This document shows, one piece after another, positions 1-8,193 of a DNA stretch of 64,000 nt (within the stretch, counting starts at the first letter, position 1; each line of letters opens with the position of its first letter). A program made the translations under genes and the position numbers. This DNA comes from Halomicrobium katesii DSM 19301. GTDB lineage: Archaea > Halobacteriota > Halobacteria > Halobacteriales > Haloarculaceae. The DNA is taken from NCBI RefSeq assembly GCF_000379085.1, contig NZ_KB905378.1:2051699-2115698 (forward strand), written 5' to 3'. Below the pieces are notes generated by a model. It was given only the letters and a program-made list of their open reading frames with translations, did not search any database and was not told the DNA's origin.

Positions 1-545
1 CGGAGTCACATCTCTCCGGGCTCCCCCACGACCGGCTCGCCGACGCGCTGGACTACGCGAAGATGATGACCTACGACATGCACTCGCCGGTCTGGGTCGA
101 CGAGACCAACCACAACTCGCCGCTGTACGCCACCTCCGGAGCCGACAGCGACGACTCGATCCACAACACCCTCACGTACATGCGCGAGCAGGGATGGCCC
201 GCGGAGAAGCTCGTCATGGGACTGGCCTTCTACGGCCGCGAGTTCACCGGCGTCGAGAGCACGGCCAACGACGGGCTGCTCCAGCCCTTCGGGGGCAGCG
301 GCGGGGCCACCGGCTTCGCCGACATCGACCAGCAGTTCGGGGGCCACACCCGCTACTGGGACGACGACGCGAAGGTGCCCTACAAGTTCGACGGCAGTAG
401 CCTGCTGAGCTACGACGACGAGGAGTCGGTCGCGGTCAAGGCCGACTACGCAGACGAGCGGGGCCACCCCATCATGTACTGGGCCTCCGGTCACGACCCC
501 GACGAGACGCTGCTCGACGCGGTCAACGACGCGCTCGGGAAGTGA
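1..545 (+). CDS. GH18 chitinase, C-terminal part (5' end outside window)
   Basis: Reading frame open from base 3 of the window to TGA at 543-545, so this is the C-terminal 180 residues or so of a longer protein. The residues DYAKMMTYDMH, then GLAFYGREF and finally a YWASGHDPDETLL segment match the last three strands of the glycoside hydrolase family 18 barrel (catalytic Asp-Glu region lies upstream and is not visible). GH18 enzymes hydrolyse beta-1,4-GlcNAc bonds of chitin and are normally exported in haloarchaea. No carbohydrate-binding or PKD domain follows, so such modules, if present, are N-terminal. Family assignment is good; substrate is inferred. Confidence 0.85.
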   Translation, partial: ESHLSGLPHDRLADALDYAKMMTYDMHSPVWVDETNHNSPLYATSGADSDDSIHNTLTYMREQGWPAEKLVMGLAFYGREFTGVESTANDGLLQPFGGSGGATGFADIDQQFGGHTRYWDDDAKVPYKFDGSSLLSYDDEESVAVKADYADERGHPIMYWASGHDPDETLLDAVNDALGK

Positions 546-570
546 TACTGTGTCGACTGTGACACGCCGC

Positions 571-654
571 TATAGTGACAATTGAAACGATTTACACACC
601 GATCGCACTGCCATCGTGCGATCGGGTGTGCATTGATTTTCAATGGCTACTATA
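571..654. repeat. 84-bp palindromic element, TATAGT family, copy 1
   Basis: Imperfect inverted repeat running TATAGTGACAATTGAAA ... to ... CAATGGCTACTATA, with a strong central hairpin (GATCGCAC / GTGCGATC). A near-identical copy lies in opposite orientation at 35836-35915. The ends could reflect a TA target duplication. It sits between the chitinase stop and folCP, and an ATG inside it (643) is in frame with folCP but is unlikely to be the real start. Confidence 0.85.
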
Positions 655-693
655 ACCGCCACTCTAAAGCGCACCCACCGGATTGCTTTGGGC

Positions 694-3147
694 ATGAAGT
701 TCCACGAGGCGGCGAACTTCCTCTTCGATCTCCGCCGATTCGCGCTCCGACCGGGCACGGAGGCCACTCGGTCGCTGCTGGCCCAGCTGGGCGACCCGCA
801 CGACTCGCTCGACTGCGTGCAGATCGCCGGCTCGAACGGCAAGGGAAGCACGGCTCGCATGGTCGAACGGACGCTCAGGGAGGCGGGGCTCGACGTGGGC
901 CTGTACACCTCGCCACACCTAGACGACGTTCGGGAACGCATCCGGGTCAACGGCCGGAAGATCACCGAGTCGGCGATCGTCGAGTTCGTCGAGTCCGTCG
1001 AGCCGTACGTCACCGACCGGGCGGCCGACGGCACTTCGCCGACGCTCTTCGAGACGCTGACGGCACTGGCCTACTGGGAGTTCGAGCGCCAGTCGGTCGA
1101 CGTGGCGGTCGTCGAGGTCGGCATCGGCGGCAAGCTCGACGCCACCAGCGTCGTCGACCCCGTCGCCAGCGCGGTGACGACGGTGACGCTCGAACACACG
1201 GACATCCTGGGCGACACGGTCGGCGAGATCGCCCGAGACAAGGCACACGTCGCGCCCGCTGACCGCCCGCTGGTGACCGCCACCGGGGGCGACGCGCTCG
1301 ACGCCGTTCGGGACGTGGCCGGCGACGTGGTCACCGTCGCCGACACCGCGGACGGCGAGGCCGGCGACGTGACGGTCACCGACCACGGTCGCGAGGGACT
1401 GGAGGGATCGGTGTCGATCGCTGGCGACGAGTGGGGCGTCGAGACGAACCTCCCCCTGCTCGGTGCCCACCAGGCGATCAACGCCGGGATCGCCGCGACG
1501 CTGTGTCGCCAGGTCGCGGCCGTCGACGAGGCGACGATCGCACGCGGCCTGCGAAACGCCCACTGGCCCGGTCGCTTCGAGATCATGGGACGGGACCCGC
1601 TGGTGGTACTGGACGGCGCGCACAACCCCGGCGGCGTCGAACGCGTCGTCGAGACGCTGGCCGCGTTCGACTACGATGACCTCCACGTCGTCGCGGGGTC
1701 GATGGTCGACAAGGACCTGCGTGCCATCGCCGGGGCACTCGACGGGGCCGACCACGTCGTCGCCTGCGAGCCCGACCGAGACCGGGCCGAAGACGAGCAG
1801 GTGGTCGCAAAGGCGTTCCGAGACGAGACTGCGGCCAGCGTCGAGACGCGCAGCGACGTGGCCGGCGCGTTCGATGTGGCTCTCGACGCGGCCGGCGAGG
1901 ACGACTGTGTGCTGGTCACGGGCTCGCTCTACGCCGTCGCCGAGGCTCGCCAGCGCTGGATCCGGCCGACGATTCCCAAGCGGGTCGACGGGGTGGCGGC
2001 GGCACGCGAGACGATCGACGCCGCCCACGTCACCGACGCCGGTGCGTGGCGCATGCGCGGCAAGGCGGTCCACCGCCTCCTCAAGACGCGGGTCCAGCCC
2101 CGACAGGCACAGTACCTCAAAGAAGAGCTGCTCTCGCTGGGCGGGGACTGTGCGATCTCGGGGCTGAACGATCAGGACGAGGAGATGCTGGACGTACTCC
2201 TGATGGGGACGATGGCCCAGTTCCGCCGCCTGACGGACAAGCTCGACGGCCAACCGTACGGCCTCGCGTCGCTGGCCGACGAACTCCGGACCGCGCTGGA
2301 CATCCAGCAGCCCGATCGAGACCGGGGCTATCCCTGGGACGACGGCACCGCGGTCATGGGGATCTGTAACATCACGCCGGACTCCTTCCACGACGGCGGC
2401 GAGTACGACGCCGTCGAGGACGCCGTTTCCCGCGCCGAGTCGATGATCGAGGCCGGCGTGGACGTTCTCGACGTGGGCGGCGAGTCGACCCGCCCCGGCG
2501 CGGACGAGGTCCCCGTCGAGGAGGAGATCGAGCGCATCGTCCCGGTGATCGAGCGCCTCGCCGACCTCGACGCCGCCGTCGCCGTCGACACCCGCAAGGC
2601 ACCGGTCGCCCGCGCCGCACTGGACGCCGGTGCGGACATCCTCAACGACGTGTCCGGGCTCGAAGACCCCGAGATGCGCCTCGTCGCAGCCGACTACGAC
2701 GTGCCCGTCGTCGTGATGCACAGCATCGAGGTACCGGTCGATCCCCACAGCGCCGTCGACTACGACGACGTGGTCGAGGACTGCATCGACCAGCTGACCG
2801 AACGCGTCCTGCTGGCCGAGAAAGCGGGGCTCGACCGCGAGCAGATCGTCGTCGATCCGGGGCTGGGCTTCGGCAAATCGGCCGCCGAGAGCTTCGAACT
2901 GCTGGGCCGACTCGAAGAGTTCCAGTCGCTGGGCTGCCCGATCCTCGTCGGCCACTCCCACAAGTCGATGTTCGAACTCGTCGGAGCCGAGGCCGGGGAC
3001 TGCCTGGACGCCACCATCGCCGGCACGACGCTGGCCGCCGAACGCGGTGCCGACATCGTCCGGGTCCACGACGTGCCCGAAGCGGTCCGGGCCGTGAACG
3101 TGGTTGAAGCCGCCGACGAGCCTGGGTCGTTCGTCGACGAAGGCTAA
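694..3147 (+). CDS. folCP: Bifunctional folylpolyglutamate/dihydrofolate synthase - dihydropteroate synthase
   Basis: 817-residue fusion of two folate-pathway enzymes. The N-terminal FolC half (about 1-430) shows the ATP-binding loop GSNGKGST near residue 46, the TSPHL segment and DGAHNPGG, typical of Mur-ligase-like folylpolyglutamate synthases that add glutamate to (dihydro)pteroate. The C-terminal FolP half (about 550-817) has NITPDSFHDGG, DVGGESTRPGA and DPGLGFGKS, the pterin and pABA binding loops of dihydropteroate synthase. The linker of about 110 residues between them is not recognised. Such FolC-FolP fusions are known in haloarchaea. I chose ATG 694 because the upstream in-frame ATG at 643 lies inside a repeated element and MKFHEAANFLFDL matches the FolC N-terminus. 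Confidence 0.93.
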   Translation: MKFHEAANFLFDLRRFALRPGTEATRSLLAQLGDPHDSLDCVQIAGSNGKGSTARMVERTLREAGLDVGLYTSPHLDDVRERIRVNGRKITESAIVEFVESVEPYVTDRAADGTSPTLFETLTALAYWEFERQSVDVAVVEVGIGGKLDATSVVDPVASAVTTVTLEHTDILGDTVGEIARDKAHVAPADRPLVTATGGDALDAVRDVAGDVVTVADTADGEAGDVTVTDHGREGLEGSVSIAGDEWGVETNLPLLGAHQAINAGIAATLCRQVAAVDEATIARGLRNAHWPGRFEIMGRDPLVVLDGAHNPGGVERVVETLAAFDYDDLHVVAGSMVDKDLRAIAGALDGADHVVACEPDRDRAEDEQVVAKAFRDETAASVETRSDVAGAFDVALDAAGEDDCVLVTGSLYAVAEARQRWIRPTIPKRVDGVAAARETIDAAHVTDAGAWRMRGKAVHRLLKTRVQPRQAQYLKEELLSLGGDCAISGLNDQDEEMLDVLLMGTMAQFRRLTDKLDGQPYGLASLADELRTALDIQQPDRDRGYPWDDGTAVMGICNITPDSFHDGGEYDAVEDAVSRAESMIEAGVDVLDVGGESTRPGADEVPVEEEIERIVPVIERLADLDAAVAVDTRKAPVARAALDAGADILNDVSGLEDPEMRLVAADYDVPVVVMHSIEVPVDPHSAVDYDDVVEDCIDQLTERVLLAEKAGLDREQIVVDPGLGFGKSAAESFELLGRLEEFQSLGCPILVGHSHKSMFELVGAEAGDCLDATIAGTTLAAERGADIVRVHDVPEAVRAVNVVEAADEPGSFVDEG

Positions 3148-3160
3148 CCGAGCACGCTGT

Positions 3161-3234
3161 GGCGCGCACTGTCGCTCGCTCCGTCGTCCCTCGCACAGTG
3201 TCGTCGCTCGACGGAGCGAGCGACAGCGTGCGCC
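3161..3234. terminator. Long hairpin between convergent genes
   Basis: Two arms of about 26 bases (3161-3186 and 3209-3234) pair almost perfectly around the core CTGTCGCTCGCTCCGTCG, with a 22-base loop. It occupies the gap between folCP and the convergent helicase gene, so it could end transcripts from both sides or protect their 3' ends. Function is inferred from position; haloarchaeal terminators are usually T-rich rather than hairpin-based. Confidence 0.45.
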
Positions 3235-3252
3235 ACCGCATCACAGGAGAGA

Positions 3253-5187
3253 TTACTCGTCGCCTGCGTCGTCTTCCGCTCGACCAGAGCGCTCCCCGAC
3301 GGCCTCGGCGTCGCGCTCGGTCACGCGGATCCCCTTGGAGGCGAGGTGGCGCATCTGCTGGCGGACGAAGTCCTCCTCCTCGGTGCCCCGCGTCGCGAGC
3401 AGGTAGAGCTGTGCGTCGCCGACGGGGCGCATCGTCCGGCCGGCCCGCTGTGCGCCCTGTCGCCGGGAGCCGCCCAGCCCGGAGGCGACGATCGCCAGCT
3501 CGGCGTCGGGCAGGTCGATCCCCTCGTCGCCGACCCGAGAGATCACCAGGGTGTCGCGCTCGTTCCGGCGGAAGTCGTCGAACAGCCGTTCGCGCTCGGC
3601 GTGGCGGGTCTCGCCGCTGACGAAGGGCGCGTCGAGTTCCGCGGCGATGGCCTCCCCCTGGTCGAGGTACTCGACGAAGACGAGCGCCTTCGCGTGGGGG
3701 TGTTCGGCCAGCAGATAGCGCAGTTCCTCGATCTTCGCTGGGTTCGTCGCGGCGGTCTGGCGGCGGCCGTGGCCCACGGCGGAGACGTACTCGTCGGCGG
3801 CCGCGTCGTCGCTCCAGGGGACCAGACGAATCTGGACCTCCGGCTCCTGGACGAAGCCGGCGTCGAACAGCGCCGACCAGTCGGTGCCGATCGGCGGCCC
3901 CACGAGCGTGAAGATCTCCTCTTCTCTGTCGTCTTCTCGAACCGGCGTCGCGGTCAGTCCCAGGCGGTGCTTGCCCTGCAGGCGGGCGCTGCGGCGGGCC
4001 ACGTCGGCGGGGATGTGCTGGACCTCGTCGTAGACGATCAGCCCCCAGCGCCGTTCGTCGAACAGCTTGCGGTGGCGGTCCATCCCGGCGGTGCGGTAGG
4101 TCGCGATCGTCACCGGCCGGATCGCCTTCTCGCCGCCGTGGTACTCGCCGATCTGGCTCTCGTCTAGGTCGGTGTGTCTGAGCAGTTCCTCGCGCCACTG
4201 GCTCGCCAGTTCGCGGGAGGGGACGAGAACCAGCGTCTCGCCGCCGACGGCTTCCATCACGCCCATCGTCGCGACGGTCTTGCCCGATCCCGGCGGGCCG
4301 ACGAACACGCCCGACCCCTGCTCCTGGAAGCGCTGCACCCAGTCGGCCTGGTAGTCCCGCAGCGGCAGGCCGAGTTCGACCGACAGCGCGTCGCCGTCTT
4401 CGAGGTCGCGGTCGTCCCGGACCGGATAGCCCGCCTCGTACAGCGTGCGCTTGAGCTGGGCGGTCAGCTCCTCGTTGACCCACGACTCCGAGTCCGAAAT
4501 CGGCGCGCGCAACACGTCGTCGTCGAGCTTCTGGCGGGCGACGTTGCCCATCAGGTCGTCGTTCTCGGCTTCGAGGACGGTGTAGCCGTCCTCGTGGGTC
4601 ACTAGCCGGAACTTCCGGGCGCGTTCCCACTGGCTCCGAACCCACTCCTCTAAGTGTTCGGAGCGCTCGCCGACCACGTCGTGGATCGTCGCAAGCAGGT
4701 CCGAAAGCGACTCGTAGGGTGCCTGCCACACGTCCTCCTCGCGGAGCTCGTAGATCGCGCCGCCGGAGCGGTTCGTGTCGACGAGGTGGGCGAACTGCGA
4801 GAGCTGTGCGCGGGTGAACTGGTCCGCGTGTTCCACGACGATCTCGTGGCGGTCCGGAAAGAGGATCACCCGCTCGCGGTCGGTCACCGCGTCCAGGTCC
4901 GGCGGGTAGTAGACCGCCTCGGCACCGGCCACGTCCTGGCGTTCCAGCTCGGCGTCCTCGCTCAGCCGCGCCAGCGCCTCGCGGGCCGCGTCGGCGGCGA
5001 GTCCGGTCTTGGCGGCCAGTTCCGCGGCCGTGAGGTGTGGTTTGCCGACCGCGTCGATGGCGTCGTACACGTCGGCGACGGTCACCGTTCCGGGCTGGTC
5101 GCCCGCGTCGTCACCGCCGGCCTCGGCGTCGTCCTCTGTGGTCACTGGGGATGGGTATCGGCCCGACGAGTAAACGCCTTGTGTCAC
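3253..5187 (-). CDS. rad25: XPB/Rad25-type DEAD/DEAH-box DNA helicase
   Basis: 644 residues if started at GTG 5187. An N-terminal winged-helix-like region (about 35-95) is followed by a damage-recognition-like domain. The superfamily 2 helicase core begins with LPLRDYQADWV and has Walker A GPPGSGKT near residue 296, motif II DEVQH near 384, motif III GLTATP and a C-terminal helicase domain ending in QRAGRTMRP. XPB homologues open DNA in nucleotide excision repair and transcription. An alternative GTG at 5145 gives a protein beginning VTTEDDAEAGG and lies about 27 bases after a TTTACT box, which would suit a leaderless transcript, so the start is uncertain. Converges on folCP. Confidence 0.88.
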   Translation of the reverse strand: MTQGVYSSGRYPSPVTTEDDAEAGGDDAGDQPGTVTVADVYDAIDAVGKPHLTAAELAAKTGLAADAAREALARLSEDAELERQDVAGAEAVYYPPDLDAVTDRERVILFPDRHEIVVEHADQFTRAQLSQFAHLVDTNRSGGAIYELREEDVWQAPYESLSDLLATIHDVVGERSEHLEEWVRSQWERARKFRLVTHEDGYTVLEAENDDLMGNVARQKLDDDVLRAPISDSESWVNEELTAQLKRTLYEAGYPVRDDRDLEDGDALSVELGLPLRDYQADWVQRFQEQGSGVFVGPPGSGKTVATMGVMEAVGGETLVLVPSRELASQWREELLRHTDLDESQIGEYHGGEKAIRPVTIATYRTAGMDRHRKLFDERRWGLIVYDEVQHIPADVARRSARLQGKHRLGLTATPVREDDREEEIFTLVGPPIGTDWSALFDAGFVQEPEVQIRLVPWSDDAAADEYVSAVGHGRRQTAATNPAKIEELRYLLAEHPHAKALVFVEYLDQGEAIAAELDAPFVSGETRHAERERLFDDFRRNERDTLVISRVGDEGIDLPDAELAIVASGLGGSRRQGAQRAGRTMRPVGDAQLYLLATRGTEEEDFVRQQMRHLASKGIRVTERDAEAVGERSGRAEDDAGDE

Positions 5188-5203
5188 GATCGGCGACCGT
5201 CTC

Positions 5204-5289
5204 TCATACGGACGGTTGTAAGCGTTTACCCAGTCGACCGCACGCAGTCGTGCGGTCGATCTGGTAAAGACCTACAACTTTCCGTATCA
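5204..5289. repeat. 86-bp hairpin element, family 1, copy a (flanked by TCA/TCA)
   Basis: Begins TCATACGG and ends CCGTATCA. Nested inverted repeats: ATACGG/CCGTAT ends, GTTGTA/TACAAC, TTTACC/GGTAAA and a central stem GTCGACCGCACG/CGTGCGGTCGAT with a 4-base loop. The terminal TCA on each side reads as a 3-bp target duplication. The right TCA is the stop codon (TGA on the minus strand) of the glycosyltransferase gene. Sister copy at 56872-56957. Confidence 0.9.
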
Positions 5290-6345
5290 CAGCAGGCCGT
5301 GGGCCTCGATCAGCCGCCGGTAGTGTTCGAGATACTGCTCGCGGACGGCGTCGTGGTCGTACTCGGCGAGCGATTCGTCGATCGTCTCGTGGGGGTAGTC
5401 GCCGCTCGCGACGATGGCGTCGGCCATCTGCTGGGTGCTCGTGACCCGGAAGCTGCGCTCGCGGTGTTCGATCAGCTCGTGGGCGCTAGAGCGGGCCTGA
5501 TACTCGACGATGCCGATACAGCCACAGGCGAGTGCCCACAGCAACTCGCTGGCGAAGTACTCCCGGTAGGCCGTCTGGACGAAGACGTGTGCGCCCCGGT
5601 AGATGCTGATTCGTTCCTCGCGGTCACAGGCTCCGACGAACTCGACGCGGTCCTCGATGCGAAGGTCGCGGACCTGCCGCTCGTAGTCCTCGCGGTAGGG
5701 GCCGTCGCCGACGATCTTCGCCGACCAGTCCCGTTCCCGGAGCTCCGCCAGGCCGAGCAGGAGGCTCTCGACGTTGGCGCTCTCGTCTAACGGATGGGCG
5801 AAGGCCACGTCGACGGTCGCTGCGGGATCGGTGTCTCGGATCTGTCCCATGTCGATGCTCTCCGGGACGATCGCCGTCCGGTCGCTGCTGGCACCGTGTT
5901 CCCGGACGGTCGTCCGGACCATCTCCGACGGCGTGACCACGCAGTCTGCGCTCTTTGCCGCGCGGTCGACCAGTCGTGTGCCGCCGATCGCCTCGTCGCC
6001 GAACCAGTCGACCAGCACTGGGGCGCGCGTGATCGTCCCGCCGACACTGGCCCCCACGACGCCGCCGGGCGGGCGCGGACTGGCGTGGATCACGTCCGGC
6101 GGGTGGCGCGCGAGACGAACGGGCAGGCGCGTCGCGAACGCTGCCGCGTTCGGCGTCGCCGTCACCGCGCGGTAGGTGATGTCGTCGGGCTCGAAGGTCC
6201 GCAGGTCGCTGTCCCACCAGCGAGCGCAGTAGATCGTCACCTCGTGGCCCCGCTCGGTCAGCTGCTGGGCGACGCGTTCGAGCCGGCGGGCCCCCTCTGT
6301 GTCCCGGTGGTGGGTCGTCTCCATGGCGACGAACGCGACGCGCAT
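5287..6345 (-). CDS. Glycosyltransferase, GT4 type (GT-B fold)
   Basis: 352 residues, no signal peptide. The N-terminus MRVAFVAMETTHHRDTEGAR is the first strand and glycine-bearing loop of a GT-B glycosyltransferase acting on a cytoplasmic nucleotide sugar. The C-terminal half carries KIVGDGPYRE and a retained EYFASELLWALACG segment that matches the E-x7-E donor-binding motif of family GT4. The acceptor is unknown; N-glycan or exopolysaccharide assembly is possible, but no glycosylation genes surround it. Its TGA stop is formed by the terminal triplet of the adjacent 86-bp hairpin element. It is divergent from the Yip1-like gene. Confidence 0.85.
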   Translation of the reverse strand: MRVAFVAMETTHHRDTEGARRLERVAQQLTERGHEVTIYCARWWDSDLRTFEPDDITYRAVTATPNAAAFATRLPVRLARHPPDVIHASPRPPGGVVGASVGGTITRAPVLVDWFGDEAIGGTRLVDRAAKSADCVVTPSEMVRTTVREHGASSDRTAIVPESIDMGQIRDTDPAATVDVAFAHPLDESANVESLLLGLAELRERDWSAKIVGDGPYREDYERQVRDLRIEDRVEFVGACDREERISIYRGAHVFVQTAYREYFASELLWALACGCIGIVEYQARSSAHELIEHRERSFRVTSTQQMADAIVASGDYPHETIDESLAEYDHDAVREQYLEHYRRLIEAHGLL

Positions 6346-6468
6346 ACCTGACGGTCAACGTGGCCCGTGAAAAATCCAACCGTTGCCGGGGCGTCTGTCG
6401 GTCCCGCGACGTTCGCTCTCTCATCGGAATCCATAAAGCATTTCATTCGTCTCCGCAGCCGTCCGTAC

Positions 6469-7197
6469 ATGGCCCCGCGAACGCCCCTCCTCCGCCCGGA
6501 TAGATACTTCGCAGACCGCGAGCCGACGTTCGATCGCGGTCTGATCGTCGCCGCGCTGGTCGTGGTCGGCACGCTCGTGATGGTGGCCGGGCTCGGCGCG
6601 GTCTTCTCGGCGAAGATCGACGGCACCGTGATGGTCGACAATCCGGACCGACCCTCCGACCAGTTCTGTGACGGGCGGATGAACGAGAGCTTCTCCGAGA
6701 CGAACGCCACCTTCGGCTGTGACGAGCCCGCCGAGATCGAGCGCAACATCGACACGATCATCGACGACGCGATGGGACAGTTCTACGGCCCGCTGCTCGT
6801 CGGTGTCCCGGTCGTTCTGTTCGTCGTCGCCGGACTGCTCCATCTCGGAACGGCACTGGCCGGCGGACAGGGCTCGTTCGGCAATACGCTGACGGTCGCC
6901 GCCTGGGGCTTCGTCCCGGCACTGGTGACGATGCCCCTGGCGATCGCGGCGCTGTGGGTGACGATGGATCCCATGACGATCAGCCAGGGGATGGAGCCCG
7001 CCACGTTCCAATCGACGCTGCTCGGCCAGATCGAGAACTGGACCCCGATCGCGCTGGCGTTCAACGCCGTCGGCTCGCTCTGGGGAGCCGTGATCTGGGG
7101 GTTCGGACTGGAGCGTGGTCGGAACGTCTCTCTGATCGGGGCAGCTATCGTCTCCGGTAGCGTCGCGTTCCTGCTGTTCGTCGTCGGGTTGGCCTAG
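6469..7197 (+). CDS. Yip1-like integral membrane protein
   Basis: 242 residues from ATG 6469 (MAPRTPLLRPDRYF). It resembles haloarchaeal Yip1-family proteins: a short cytoplasmic start, a first membrane segment (about 25-47), an extracellular loop of roughly 75 residues containing two Cys (QFCDG, FGCDE), then four hydrophobic segments. An in-frame ATG at 6367 exists but the extra 34 residues are Ser/Arg-rich and unlike the family. Family function is unknown in archaea. The paired Cys could form an external disulfide; that is inference. Confidence 0.75.
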   Translation: MAPRTPLLRPDRYFADREPTFDRGLIVAALVVVGTLVMVAGLGAVFSAKIDGTVMVDNPDRPSDQFCDGRMNESFSETNATFGCDEPAEIERNIDTIIDDAMGQFYGPLLVGVPVVLFVVAGLLHLGTALAGGQGSFGNTLTVAAWGFVPALVTMPLAIAALWVTMDPMTISQGMEPATFQSTLLGQIENWTPIALAFNAVGSLWGAVIWGFGLERGRNVSLIGAAIVSGSVAFLLFVVGLA

Positions 7198-7208
7198 CGG
7201 GCTCGGCG

Positions 7209-8042
7209 TTACAGTTTGTCCGCTGGGTCGGTCGGGTGTGCGATACTCCACGCGTTCGCAGCACCCAGACTCAGATTGACCGAGAGGCCACCGGCACCGC
7301 CGGAGATGCCCTGTATCGACGAGGTCGGCGAGCCGGCGAAGGTGTGCGTGTACGACCCCCAGATCGTGCTCGGTTCGCCGTCGTCGCGCAGCCGGAACTT
7401 CGCGGTCAGGCTCGCGGACGCACTGGGCAGCGAGTCCCCGGCTGCGGCACCGAAGTCGTTGTGATTGACGATGTCGACCGTCCCGGCGAGTGCGTCCTGA
7501 GCCACGTCGTCGGAGGTGAACTTCGCCGAGTGACGTTCCGTCGCGCCGACGCTCGGTTCCCCGACCGGGGCCCAGTCTCCGTTGATGTACCCGATTCCGA
7601 TGGCGTCGTCACACCACCAGGAGTTCCGGATGGTGCGGTTGAGCCCCTCCAGTGTCATCCCGACCGCGACCCACACCTCGTCGCCGCCCGCGTCGCTGAC
7701 GCCGACGACCAGCTCGGAGTCCGAGTTTTCCGGATCGTTGTACGTGTACTCCGGTTCCACGTCCTGTTCGGTGGCGGTGTCGTTCGTCTCTGCTTCGACA
7801 TCCGCCTGCACGTCCTCGTTGACCTGGAACTCCCGTGTCGCCTCGACCGACGGCTCCAGTCGGAAGCCTTCGAGCGCGCGAGTCGCGCCCTCGGACCCGT
7901 TTCGCACCAGTCCCTGGTGGAACGCCTCGCCGACTACGTCGGTCGTCGGTTTCTGTGACTGTCGCTGCGCAGTGACAGCGCCGGTGGCTCCGACAGTCGC
8001 GAGCGAACCTGCAGTGAGGAGGAATGTCCTTCGGTTTGGCAT
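7209..8042 (-). CDS. Tat-exported protein of unknown function
   Basis: 277 residues. The N-terminus MPNRRTFLLTAGSLATVG is a twin-arginine signal ending near VTAQ (about residue 26), so the protein is probably exported folded. The mature part is acidic, with an Asp/Glu/Thr-rich stretch (about 70-105), and then a Gly/Ser-rich beta-type domain with WWCDDAIG (possible single-Cys site). I recognise no catalytic family. An AT-rich promoter region (8050-8120) with ATAAAATAC at 8069-8077 lies about 28 bases upstream of the start, consistent with a leaderless mRNA. Convergent with the Yip1-like gene. Confidence 0.72.
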   Translation of the reverse strand: MPNRRTFLLTAGSLATVGATGAVTAQRQSQKPTTDVVGEAFHQGLVRNGSEGATRALEGFRLEPSVEATREFQVNEDVQADVEAETNDTATEQDVEPEYTYNDPENSDSELVVGVSDAGGDEVWVAVGMTLEGLNRTIRNSWWCDDAIGIGYINGDWAPVGEPSVGATERHSAKFTSDDVAQDALAGTVDIVNHNDFGAAAGDSLPSASASLTAKFRLRDDGEPSTIWGSYTHTFAGSPTSSIQGISGGAGGLSVNLSLGAANAWSIAHPTDPADKL

Positions 8043-8164
8043 TGCGATCTTTGATTCCGATGATAGCCATAAAATACTTCTAGATTACATATCTATTATT
8101 TTATTTCTAACCAATATACATATGTACTCTCAATAGTGTGGTCACTGCAGCCAGCGCCAAACCG

Positions 8165-8170
8165 TTATAC
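8165..8170 (+). promoter_or_regulatory. TATA-like box of the S9 peptidase gene
   Basis: TTATAC centred about 26 bases before the GTG start at 8194, the spacing expected of a leaderless haloarchaeal transcript. This supports the GTG start. Confidence 0.6.
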
Positions 8171-8193
8171 TCGCGCTCGCCCAGACATCTGGC

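Noticed and set aside
543-548. TGATAC at the chitinase stop as another ATAC-element end
   Set aside because: No matching GTAT end or hairpin follows in the expected 80-90 bp; the downstream element belongs to the TATAGT family.
919-3069. 716-codon frame opposite folCP
   Set aside because: Antisense shadow; folCP motifs are clear on the plus strand.
2642-4729. Long Arg-rich frame spanning two genes on the minus strand
   Set aside because: Composition (Arg/Pro/Gly) and overlap with the helicase gene in another frame show it is not coding.
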